Part shown: one piece after another, positions 15,751-23,383 of the stretch | Layout: each line of letters starts with the position of its first letter | Numbering within the stretch: the stretch's first letter is position 1 | NCBI GenBank assembly: GCA_015231955.1 | Contig: JADGAN010000023.1 | Span: 21,894-85,893 of the forward strand | From: Oligoflexia bacterium | GTDB taxonomy: Bacteria > Bdellovibrionota > Bacteriovoracia > Bacteriovoracales > Bacteriovoracaceae | Reading direction: 5' to 3' | Length of the DNA: 64,000 nucleotides | Notes under the pieces: model-generated | Told to the model about the DNA's origin: nothing | Seen by the model: only the letters and a program-made list of their open reading frames with translations | Databases searched by the model: none | Position numbers and translations under genes: made by a program

Positions 15751-16897
15751 CACTTAGTTTCTCACCATTGATAGAGTGAATATTGATTCTGGAAATTTGC
15801 ATAGAACCTTTAGTGAAAATTTTATCTAAAGAGTAGAGAATAGTATCTCCTACGAGCAGTCGCTTTAATCTCTTTTCCGCAGATTTAGATAGGCCTCGTT
15901 TTAACACTTCAACAGTTAGAATCTCCTCTTTGCTACAGAGTTGAAAGGTGGTAAGTCCTTTTTGATCCTCAAGAAAACGTAGTGGCCTTCCAGAACTTAA
16001 AGACGTGGAGTCTCTCATCTGCTTTTTTGCATTTTTTGCATAAAGGTGTCCCTGATAGGGAAGATACCTTCTGTCAATTTTTAATTTTTGAGAGAGTCGC
16101 TGCCATGGTAGCGGTAACTCTGTTTGGCAAACTTGATGACACCAGCGATTTGCAGTCATCTGCTTTTGCTGACGAAGAAAAGGGCAGGCGGTGCCCCCTA
16201 TTTTCGTACAGGGAAATAGCGTGTGATAACCTCTTTGCAACAGCACACTACGAAGAGGCAGAGCAAAGCGATAAAAAAAATCACTTGTTCCCGGTTCAAT
16301 AAAACAGAGGAAATCAGGGTCAATCACACTCTCTATTTTAAGGGCCGCCTCCGTCCCCATTTCGGTGATAGAGTTCCCAAAAAAAAGAATTTTAGGCGAA
16401 GGCCATGTCATCACCTCTCTTTCACTAATCTCTCGTAAATGGGCATACCAAGAACTCCCTTTGGTCTCCCGAGGAAAAAAGTGGTGAAAACACTTTTGGG
16501 CCATTTGTTGCATAAATAAAGATGACTCTAAGGCAACCACTTTCCCTGTAAAGCTAGCATCCAGTGAGTCTAAGAAAGCAAGCGTATAGGTTCCAGGCCC
16601 CATGCCTACATCGATAAATGTTCCTTGCTGCCACTGCCACTCCTCCTCAATAGCTACTCTTTCAAAAAGCGAACGCCACTTTTGAAAATTAGTCGGCATA
16701 TAATAGATGCCATATGCAGAAGCACTCTCCTCATCGTAGGTGAAAGCTTTTCCTCCACTCCCAACAAAGTTCTCCTGAAGGTGTTTTACTTGTCTTAACA
16801 ACTCTTGCTCATTTCGATTTTTCTCTGTCGCTAAAAGTTCATACACCTCTTCGTAATCACCCAAGAGTAAGGGACGTTGCTGCTGCTGCCTTTTCAC
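15740..16897 (-). CDS. Rsm22/METTL17-like ribosomal small-subunit methyltransferase-fold protein
   Basis: About 385 residues. A SAM-binding motif is visible (Phe-Ile-Asp-Val-Gly-Met-Gly-Pro-Gly-Thr-Tyr). The later block Phe-Ile-Glu-Pro-Gly-Thr-Ser, a leucine/arginine helix, and Pro-Cys-Thr ... Ala-Cys-Pro-Phe ... Trp-Cys-His-Gln-Val-Cys follow the Rsm22 family pattern (I-E-x-G-T-P ... P-C-P-H ... C-P ... W-C-H). In the mitochondrial member METTL17 such cysteines hold an iron-sulphur cluster; four cysteines here could do the same. It probably assists small-subunit assembly. AGGAAG favours GTG 16897; GTG 16906 is the longer choice. Poly-Gln near the N-terminus comes from repeated CAG. Confidence 0.68.
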   Translation of the reverse strand: MKRQQQQRPLLLGDYEEVYELLATEKNRNEQELLRQVKHLQENFVGSGGKAFTYDEESASAYGIYYMPTNFQKWRSLFERVAIEEEWQWQQGTFIDVGMGPGTYTLAFLDSLDASFTGKVVALESSLFMQQMAQKCFHHFFPRETKGSSWYAHLREISEREVMTWPSPKILFFGNSITEMGTEAALKIESVIDPDFLCFIEPGTSDFFYRFALPLRSVLLQRGYHTLFPCTKIGGTACPFLRQQKQMTANRWCHQVCQTELPLPWQRLSQKLKIDRRYLPYQGHLYAKNAKKQMRDSTSLSSGRPLRFLEDQKGLTTFQLCSKEEILTVEVLKRGLSKSAEKRLKRLLVGDTILYSLDKIFTKGSMQISRINIHSINGEKLSDEN

Positions 16898-17008
16898 CAA
16901 AAACACTTCCTATTTTTTTTAACATTAAAATAACAGGCCATTGACAGAATTCACTAAAACAGATAGCTCTCCCTGCAATAAAGATCTCTAACCAAAGAGT
17001 CCTATAGT

Positions 17009-19372
17009 ATGTCAACAACTCCTTTTGTTTTTCTCTGTTTACTCCTATGCTCATTCATTGCTCTTATGGTCACCACTGCTTGTGGCCCCTTTAACCCACC
17101 GATAAATCCCAAAGAAGCAGTACACTCCTTGCCGCCGCTCTCGCCCTCCGAAGGATTGAAAGAGAACCCCCTCTCACCTACTATCACCACCCCTCCCCTG
17201 CCTGCACTCAATAAATCCAAAGAGTGGGTGATCACACTCCAGAAGAGTGGTTTAAAATCGCCACTACTAATGCAAAGTGCTCTTATGGCCGGAGTTCCAT
17301 TACCTCTTGGCGAAGCGCTTGCCAGCAAAGTGGTTTACTTTGAGCAACGAGAGCATAAGCTCTACCTCTTTCAGCATACGAGTGGGCAGCTGCAAACCCC
17401 TTCGCTCCCAATCATCACCTTAATTGCAGAATTTCCTATTATCGAGGAAAGTCCATTAGAAATCGTCTTTGACTTCAAGTCTGGAATTGGGTCACTTATC
17501 GATGATAAGAACGCTCCTATCAACGTTATTTCAAAGTATATTAACACGATCAATGTAAGTGACAACGCAGTTATCACCATTGACCTCTTCTATTTGGTTG
17601 AACAAAAAAATACAAGAAAGAATATTGAGGTGATCTACTCCTTCTCTCCTTACAAACCCAAAAATAGTTTCACTCGTAAAAAAATACAGGTTCAAGAACA
17701 GGCGCAGGCCCCGTCTCCTTTTTTCTTAGGTGAAAAAATTTTTGATGAAAAAGCACCCTGGCCCTCTCAACACATTTTAAAGTTGGATCTGCCAATAAAA
17801 TTTACCCTCTCCATGAATACTCCCAAGATATTCCACGAGGCAGTTCGCGATGGAATCAACTACTGGAATCAGATTTTTCAAAAAGAGATCTTAACACTAG
17901 AGATTGCTACACGCCCCTTAAAAGCGTTTTCCCTAAGTGCTCATCAGATCCAGTGGATAGACACCAATGCAATGGATTATGCCTACACCGATGTGCAATC
18001 TGACCCGCTTACGGGAGAAATTCTTTCCTCGCAAATCTACATTCCCTCCTCATTCCTTAATCTCACCGCTAGTCAGCAAAAATCTGTTCACCCTCTAGGT
18101 ATTCATCCGGAGGAATTTGTTCCCGCTCACCGCTGTATCTATCCCATCAAGTTCTCACACGCCTCTGTGGAAGATTCAAATAAACATCAGCAAAACTATT
18201 TTCGCACTCTCATTGCTCACGAAATAGGGCACGCCCTTGGACTGGCGCATAACTTTGCAGGAAGTTTAGAGGAGTATCCTTCGTCAACGGTAATGGATTA
18301 CCTGCGTTTACAAGAATCCTCTTTGGTGGGAGAGCTGATCAAACAAGGCAATATTGGTGCTGATCATTTTACCTATGATAGAAAGGCAATCGCATGGGGG
18401 TATCAAAGCAACGATACAAATTTCGATCTTTCTACAACCCTCTTTTGCTCTGATAACAATGCCTCATCCATGACAGACTTATTAGACTTTGAAAATTTCT
18501 TTAAGCGTCCCTCTTTTTACGACTGTTTTCAATTTGATTCCTTGGCAAATCCTCTCCTCGGGGCCATTCGCGATCAAGAGTCTGCTTTAGTGATGCTTAC
18601 AAAAAGAGTGCTTGGACAAGTTGCCTACTTAAAGCAGAGCGCTGCAATTGATCGCTCTTTGGCAATCCTTGCAACCAAACTTTTTCCTATCAATGATGCA
18701 AAAAAAATATTCAACTACCACTCTCGCCTATTTCACTTCTTTTCCTCTATGGCAAAGAGTATCAAGAGTGAGGCATCTGCCTACGATCTGCTCTCATCGG
18801 CTCTTCCAGAAGACGAATCTTTAGGAATATTGCTTTTTCCCCCTATTGGAAATACTCTTGCTAAAAAAATTTACCATGAAATTGACCTATTAATTCCCTC
18901 TCTCTCTAAAAAAGAAGAGAGTGCTCTTCGCCAACTCTTCGCTCAATACATTAAACTTTTTGATCAAGAGATTTTACAGCAAAAGCTCTTACTGCTCCAG
19001 CTCTTTGAACTTCATAGCACTTATCCTCCCCACCCACTCCAGTATCAAGCAAGCATCGCTTATATAGATTCTCTTAAAGCGTTTCTTTATGATCTTATCT
19101 TTCCTAAAAACTTGACCCCTTACTCTATTCGCAAGCAAGCTGTCTCCTTGGTGGTAGAATCTCCTTCCATGCAGTACCTCCCCTATGAGCAGCAAGAGTT
19201 TATAGAGCGTCTTCTCAAAGAGCATCAGAGTGATCTTGCTATTCGCGAAGCAGAAATTGCTAAGCTTCTTGGCCTAGGAGAAGCTGGACGTGAGCGTGCT
19301 CGTGAGCAACAAAATGCCCTCTCTCAAGAAAAGGCACTCTTTTCTTTACTTCATCGCAATAGGATTCTATAA
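17009..19372 (+). CDS. Large lipoprotein zinc metalloprotease (metzincin, DUF4953-like)
   Basis: A 787-residue exported lipoprotein: signal helix ending Val-Thr-Thr-Ala-Cys25, then a Pro-rich linker. The zinc site is His404-Glu-Ile-Gly-His-Ala-Leu-Gly-Leu-Ala-His414 (HExxHxxGxxH), followed about 17 residues on by Val-Met-Asp-Tyr as the Met-turn. Before it, Asp-Pro-Leu-Thr-Gly-Glu-Ile-Leu-Ser-Ser-Gln-Ile is typical of the zinc-dependent metalloproteases annotated with DUF5117/DUF4953. The C-terminal 350 residues are helical. It probably acts at the outer membrane on protein substrates. It is divergent from the Rsm22-like gene across a ~100-base gap. Confidence 0.78.
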   Translation: MSTTPFVFLCLLLCSFIALMVTTACGPFNPPINPKEAVHSLPPLSPSEGLKENPLSPTITTPPLPALNKSKEWVITLQKSGLKSPLLMQSALMAGVPLPLGEALASKVVYFEQREHKLYLFQHTSGQLQTPSLPIITLIAEFPIIEESPLEIVFDFKSGIGSLIDDKNAPINVISKYINTINVSDNAVITIDLFYLVEQKNTRKNIEVIYSFSPYKPKNSFTRKKIQVQEQAQAPSPFFLGEKIFDEKAPWPSQHILKLDLPIKFTLSMNTPKIFHEAVRDGINYWNQIFQKEILTLEIATRPLKAFSLSAHQIQWIDTNAMDYAYTDVQSDPLTGEILSSQIYIPSSFLNLTASQQKSVHPLGIHPEEFVPAHRCIYPIKFSHASVEDSNKHQQNYFRTLIAHEIGHALGLAHNFAGSLEEYPSSTVMDYLRLQESSLVGELIKQGNIGADHFTYDRKAIAWGYQSNDTNFDLSTTLFCSDNNASSMTDLLDFENFFKRPSFYDCFQFDSLANPLLGAIRDQESALVMLTKRVLGQVAYLKQSAAIDRSLAILATKLFPINDAKKIFNYHSRLFHFFSSMAKSIKSEASAYDLLSSALPEDESLGILLFPPIGNTLAKKIYHEIDLLIPSLSKKEESALRQLFAQYIKLFDQEILQQKLLLLQLFELHSTYPPHPLQYQASIAYIDSLKAFLYDLIFPKNLTPYSIRKQAVSLVVESPSMQYLPYEQQEFIERLLKEHQSDLAIREAEIAKLLGLGEAGRERAREQQNALSQEKALFSLLHRNRIL

Positions 19373-19387
19373 TGCTGAAGACTTCCA

Positions 19388-19403
19388 CCCTCTCTATAGA
19401 GGG
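19388..19403 (+). terminator. Possible weak stem-loop terminator after the metzincin gene
   Basis: A perfect 6-base stem (CCCTCT / AGAGGG) around CTAT lies 16 bases after the metzincin stop. Only a weak T-run (CCTAATTT) follows, so this could be a weak terminator or an RNA-stabilising hairpin. Confidence 0.35.
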
Positions 19404-19553
19404 CCTAATTTAAAATAGATCGAAATAAAATGTAGACAAAATCGATAAAGGATTTTAGTTTTATAGCACATTTTTATGTAACTAATCATTAATTTGGTAA
19501 TTTTTAGTTTACTTCATTATTATTAATCTTGTTCCGAGTTTAGGAGGATCATC

Positions 19554-19955
19554 ATGAAAAAAGTTCTATTACTCACAGGTCTTATGTTTGTTTTAGTTGT
19601 TGGATGTAGCAAAAAAGAAGAAGCTACAACAACTCCTGGCACAGAGGCAGGTGCACAACCAGCGGAGAAGGTAACCTATCTTTTAAATGTTGTTGTTGAG
19701 CCAGAAAATGCAGGTACTATCGCTCCAGCTAACGGCGCTTTCGATACAGGCGCAACTGTTGAGCTAAACGCTACTGCAAACACTGGTTTCGCATTTGACC
19801 GTTGGGAAGGTGATATTGTTGGCACAACCAATATGGTTCAAGTTGTTATGGATGCGAATAAGAACGTAAAAGCTATCTTCAAAGCAGCAGACGCAGCAGC
19901 AGCTCCAGCAGCAGATGCAGCAGCACCAGCAGCACCAGCAGCTTCCGGAAACTAA
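19554..19955 (+). CDS. Small lipoprotein with one divergent InlB B-repeat-like domain
   Basis: A 133-residue lipoprotein: signal ending Val-Val-Gly-Cys18, a short acidic/Thr linker, then one beta-repeat (about residues 45-105). Its pattern is Val-Glu-Pro-Glu-Asn-Ala-Gly-Thr-Ile, Gly-Ala-Thr-Val-Glu-Leu-Asn-Ala, Gly-Phe-Ala-Phe-Asp-Arg-Trp-Glu-Gly and Lys-Asn-Val-Lys-Ala-Ile-Phe. This matches the bacterial 'InlB B-repeat' family (Flg_new_2), usually found in tandem in surface adhesins. The tail is Ala/Pro-rich from CAG-type repeats. GGAGG lies close before the ATG, and a strong terminator follows, so it is a single, possibly highly expressed gene. Function unknown; cell surface likely. Confidence 0.8.
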   Translation: MKKVLLLTGLMFVLVVGCSKKEEATTTPGTEAGAQPAEKVTYLLNVVVEPENAGTIAPANGAFDTGATVELNATANTGFAFDRWEGDIVGTTNMVQVVMDANKNVKAIFKAADAAAAPAADAAAPAAPAASGN

Positions 19956-19987
19956 TTATTAAAAAAAATAAAAGTTTTTAAAGAAAC

Positions 19988-20017
19988 AAAAAACCCGCTC
20001 TTTGCAGTGGGTTTTTT
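19988..20017 (+). terminator. Rho-independent terminator
   Basis: An A-tract, then a 12-pair stem (AAAAAACCCGCT / AGTGGGTTTTTT with one G-T pair) around the loop CTTTGC, ending in six T. It lies 33 bases after the small lipoprotein gene and is the clearest intrinsic terminator in the window. Confidence 0.88.
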
Positions 20018-20152
20018 ATTTCTCCCCCCAAAAAAAAACAATAACAATAAAAAACTCAACTGCTCAACTTTTAAATTTTTTTCTTTCTCTTCATAAATTC
20101 AGTTTAGAATAAAAGCATAGCAAATGTCTTTTGCAACTTTTAGGAGCAAGAA

Positions 20153-22972
20153 TTGAGAATGCTTAGTGCGATCCACTGCCGTTACTATTTAATTACACTT
20201 ATGGTCTTACTTATAGTGTCACTTGTTAGTTCGGCCGTTGCACTCGAGATGCCTCCTAAAATTTTCCTAGAGGAAGATAGCAGCAGCGATAGTAGTGTTG
20301 AATACCCACAAGATGTCTATGAGCGAATAGAGCGTGCCACCAGCTCCTTTGGCAATGCTAATACTGCTCTTTTTCAAGGACGACATCGCATTGCTATTCT
20401 CGATTTAGAATCGTTTAACATGCAGACCAAAGAGAGTGAAAAGAGCACAGATACTTATGCAGAACCAGAGACCATTGAGCTGAACCTTTTTAAGGAAGAT
20501 CAGGATGCCAATATCATTGCACGAAAAGAGCGCGTGGTACGCCGAGGAGAAAGGGATCTCACTTGGATTGGATCCATCGATGGTGACGATTTGAGCATGG
20601 TTATATTGACCATGCACGAAGGAAATATCGCAGCACAGATTGATACAACTAAAACATCCTATACCATTCGGCCAATGGGCAGGGGCGTGCATATCGTAAA
20701 AGAGTATAAGAACTCCCATCATGAAGATTTAAAATCGGATAAAGATGACTTCATCGTTCCTGACAGCAATAGTGATAATCAGCATGTGGCAAAGATCGCT
20801 TCTGCCATTAAGAACAAGGGCCTTCTAAACACCTTTACCAAGCAACCATCAACATCGCCCTCAGAGTTAGAGGGAAACTTTATTGATGTAATGATCGTTG
20901 TTAGTGACGAGGTGTCCAGTGCCTCTGCCGATATTGCCGCCGAAATCAACACCGATATTGAGTATTCTAATCAAGCACTCGCCAAGAGCTGTGTTCAAAC
21001 ACGCTACCGCCTTGTCTTTGCCGGAACGGTCTCCTACACTGAATATGGATATATGGATTACGATCTCTACTGCATCACCTATCCCGACATCGCTTATTGC
21101 GGAAATCAGACTAATTTAAATGCAGCGACTGCGATTCAAAGCGCACGTGATACTTACGCTGCTGACATTGTTCAGTTCTGGGTAGAAACCAATATGGACT
21201 ACTGTGGAATTGGCTGGGCACCTCCTCTTAATGTAATGGACTCAACTTACGGTTATTCCGTAAAGCTACGCCTTTGTGGTTCAGCAACCAGCGCACACGA
21301 AATTGGCCACAACTTAACACTACAACACGATCGCTATCAAAGTCGAGCATCCATGTACAACACCAGTTTAGGCGGTAATTATGGCTTTGTGGTCACTGCT
21401 CTAAAAGTGCGAGATATTATGTCCTATAACACTGAGTGCTCTGATTCCGGACTTACCTGCTCACGCATTGGATACTTTGCCAACCCTCGAGTTGTCTATC
21501 AGGGAATTCCCTTTGGGATTCCAAATATCGCTGATGGTGCCAAGGCATTGAATGCTTCTCGGGTTATTGCCGCCAACTACCGTACTGCTACTAGCGACTA
21601 CTCTCCCGATGTTACTAGCGGCTGTGAAGCAGCAGCAGAAAAAAAGGCGGGAGCTTCACCTTGCTTTATTGCCACCGCCGCCTATGGAACACCACTTGAT
21701 CGCCGACTTTATGTGCTACGCGATTTTCGCGATCACACTCTACTAAATTACACTTGGGGCAAGAGCTTTGTTAAGTGGTACTATGTCCACGCTCCCCAAT
21801 ATGCAGCGATTATTGAAAAACATGAAACACTAAAATTTCTGGTGCGCACTCTCATCCTCTCTCCCCTAATTTTTTCTATTCAACATCCAATCACCCCTTT
21901 GACTTTTTTTCTTTGCACGCTACTTCTAATCAGTGTGGCAATTGCCAGAAAGCAACGGCAACACTTTTTTATTTACTTACTCATAGGCTTACCTATGGTA
22001 TATGCAACAGATACATTGTCTCAAGTAACATCACCCAGTTTAGATTTATCGGAAAAAAGTATAAATCCTGGCATTGTCTCAATCAACGATCATAAGAGGA
22101 AATTTTCAGTTGCAGGAAGGATGGGAGAAGGAACGGGGAGTACCGATATTTCAGGAAAAAATCGTGAGTCCCGAGACATCACGTTTAATGAAGCTGTGGC
22201 GGCCATAAATGCCTCTCAATTTGGTGCAGAAGCTTACTCTTTATTTAGTCGCAAAGATAGCATCACAGAAAAAGGGGCCAGTAATAGCAGCTTCAAAACC
22301 GATCGTACAGAAAAGGAGACACAATTGGCAGTGGCCAGCTCCTTTACTCGCTATTTATCCCTTGGTGCTGGATATACAAAAAATCAAGTGAAGCTCTCCT
22401 CTACAACCGACGATACCACACGCATGGGTGGTGGCAGTGTAGTTGAGTTTGCAGATCTTCTTTCCATCGGTGGTGCCTACTATTTAGTCAGCAATAAAAA
22501 AAAAGATACCAAGGATAATAGTTGGACTTATGGTATTGCCGGTGTAGGCATCAAAGGGATCGATCTCTCCTTCTCTTGGAAAATCGAAGTCTCCTATGCC
22601 AAAACACCAGAAAGTGTTGCAGCGGGAACAAGTGAAGGAGCGGCCACCAATTTTCATCAGGCAACAGAAGACACTACTATGGGTGGAGAGGTCTATCTTG
22701 GAAACGATTTTATCAGCAAGCTTTTTATTGGAAGTTTAAATGGCGTTATCGTTACCGCATCAAGGGCCAACAAAAAAGCAAAGGCCCTCTCTACTTCAGG
22801 GAGCGGTGAAGGGTCAGAGGAAAGTATTAATGTAACCAAGGCAGCAATACTTTTAGTGCTCTGGCGCCGCCAAATGCAAATTGGAGTAAGCGTACAAAAG
22901 ACAACCGCCACGAGAGGAAATAATCAATACTCTGAAAGTCTAATGATGGTTGCCGGAGGATTTAAGTTTTAA
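20153..22972 (+). CDS. Metalloprotease (M12/reprolysin-like) fused to CFI-box region and beta-barrel
   Basis: A 939-residue exported protein in four parts. (1) A signal peptide (Leu-Met-Val-Leu-Leu-Ile-Val-Ser-Leu) and propeptide-like region. (2) A metzincin domain with His382-Glu-Ile-Gly-His-Asn-Leu-Thr-Leu-Gln-His-Asp and Ile-Met-Ser-Tyr as the Met-turn. (3) At 504, Cys-Phe-Ile-Ala-Thr-Ala-Ala-Tyr-Gly, the 'CFI box' seen near the C-terminus of many secreted proteins, followed by its Arg-Asp-Phe-Arg-Asp and Tyr-Tyr-Val-His-Ala-Pro blocks and hydrophobic segments (562-620). (4) About 300 residues of beta-barrel character ending Gly-Gly-Phe-Lys-Phe. AGGAG lies 6 bases before TTG 20153; ATG 20159 is the alternative. 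Confidence 0.75.
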   Translation: MRMLSAIHCRYYLITLMVLLIVSLVSSAVALEMPPKIFLEEDSSSDSSVEYPQDVYERIERATSSFGNANTALFQGRHRIAILDLESFNMQTKESEKSTDTYAEPETIELNLFKEDQDANIIARKERVVRRGERDLTWIGSIDGDDLSMVILTMHEGNIAAQIDTTKTSYTIRPMGRGVHIVKEYKNSHHEDLKSDKDDFIVPDSNSDNQHVAKIASAIKNKGLLNTFTKQPSTSPSELEGNFIDVMIVVSDEVSSASADIAAEINTDIEYSNQALAKSCVQTRYRLVFAGTVSYTEYGYMDYDLYCITYPDIAYCGNQTNLNAATAIQSARDTYAADIVQFWVETNMDYCGIGWAPPLNVMDSTYGYSVKLRLCGSATSAHEIGHNLTLQHDRYQSRASMYNTSLGGNYGFVVTALKVRDIMSYNTECSDSGLTCSRIGYFANPRVVYQGIPFGIPNIADGAKALNASRVIAANYRTATSDYSPDVTSGCEAAAEKKAGASPCFIATAAYGTPLDRRLYVLRDFRDHTLLNYTWGKSFVKWYYVHAPQYAAIIEKHETLKFLVRTLILSPLIFSIQHPITPLTFFLCTLLLISVAIARKQRQHFFIYLLIGLPMVYATDTLSQVTSPSLDLSEKSINPGIVSINDHKRKFSVAGRMGEGTGSTDISGKNRESRDITFNEAVAAINASQFGAEAYSLFSRKDSITEKGASNSSFKTDRTEKETQLAVASSFTRYLSLGAGYTKNQVKLSSTTDDTTRMGGGSVVEFADLLSIGGAYYLVSNKKKDTKDNSWTYGIAGVGIKGIDLSFSWKIEVSYAKTPESVAAGTSEGAATNFHQATEDTTMGGEVYLGNDFISKLFIGSLNGVIVTASRANKKAKALSTSGSGEGSEESINVTKAAILLVLWRRQMQIGVSVQKTTATRGNNQYSESLMMVAGGFKF

Positions 22973-23006
22973 AGAATCAAAGATTAGCAAGAGCAAGGAG
23001 AGTCAA

Positions 23007-23315
23007 ATGCGCAAACACCCCAGAAAAAAAGTACATTGTGAATTTAGAGTTTATACCAGCATTAAGTCAGGGGCCTACACCACCAAAGTTGCAGATATCA
23101 GCAAAGGGGGGGCCTTCATCCAAACGCCCTTTTTACCCAAGCAAGGGGAGGTGATCTCCTTTGAAATTATCAACCATTATCTACAAACTTTAGAAAGTGG
23201 TAACGCCAGTGTGGTTTGGACAAAATCCACAGGGCCAATCAAAGAGCATGGTTTTGGAATCTCTTTTCATGAAGAAATTGCAGATGCTCTCCTTGATAGC
23301 TTATCTTCAACATAA
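23007..23315 (+). CDS. PilZ domain protein
   Basis: A 102-residue single PilZ domain. The N-terminal Arg-Lys-His-Pro-Arg-Lys (R-x-x-x-R) and Asp-Ile-Ser-Lys-Gly-Gly-Ala-Phe-Ile (D-x-S-x-x-G) are the two cyclic-di-GMP-binding motifs, both intact, followed by the barrel strand Gly-Phe-Gly-Ile-Ser-Phe. AAGGAG lies about 7 bases before ATG 23007. A frame 57 bases longer would overlap the end of the protease/barrel gene but adds non-family residues. It is probably a cyclic-di-GMP receptor acting through protein contact. Confidence 0.85.
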   Translation: MRKHPRKKVHCEFRVYTSIKSGAYTTKVADISKGGAFIQTPFLPKQGEVISFEIINHYLQTLESGNASVVWTKSTGPIKEHGFGISFHEEIADALLDSLSST

Positions 23316-23383
23316 TATAATTCTTATATTTTTCTGATCTTTAAGTTTTTATTTTTAATTTTTCTTAAGCAAAGAGTGCATCC

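Noticed and set aside
17002..17328. Open frames opposite the metzincin and other large genes, including those at 27128-27834
   Set aside because: They mirror strongly supported genes and carry no signal, motif or ribosome site.
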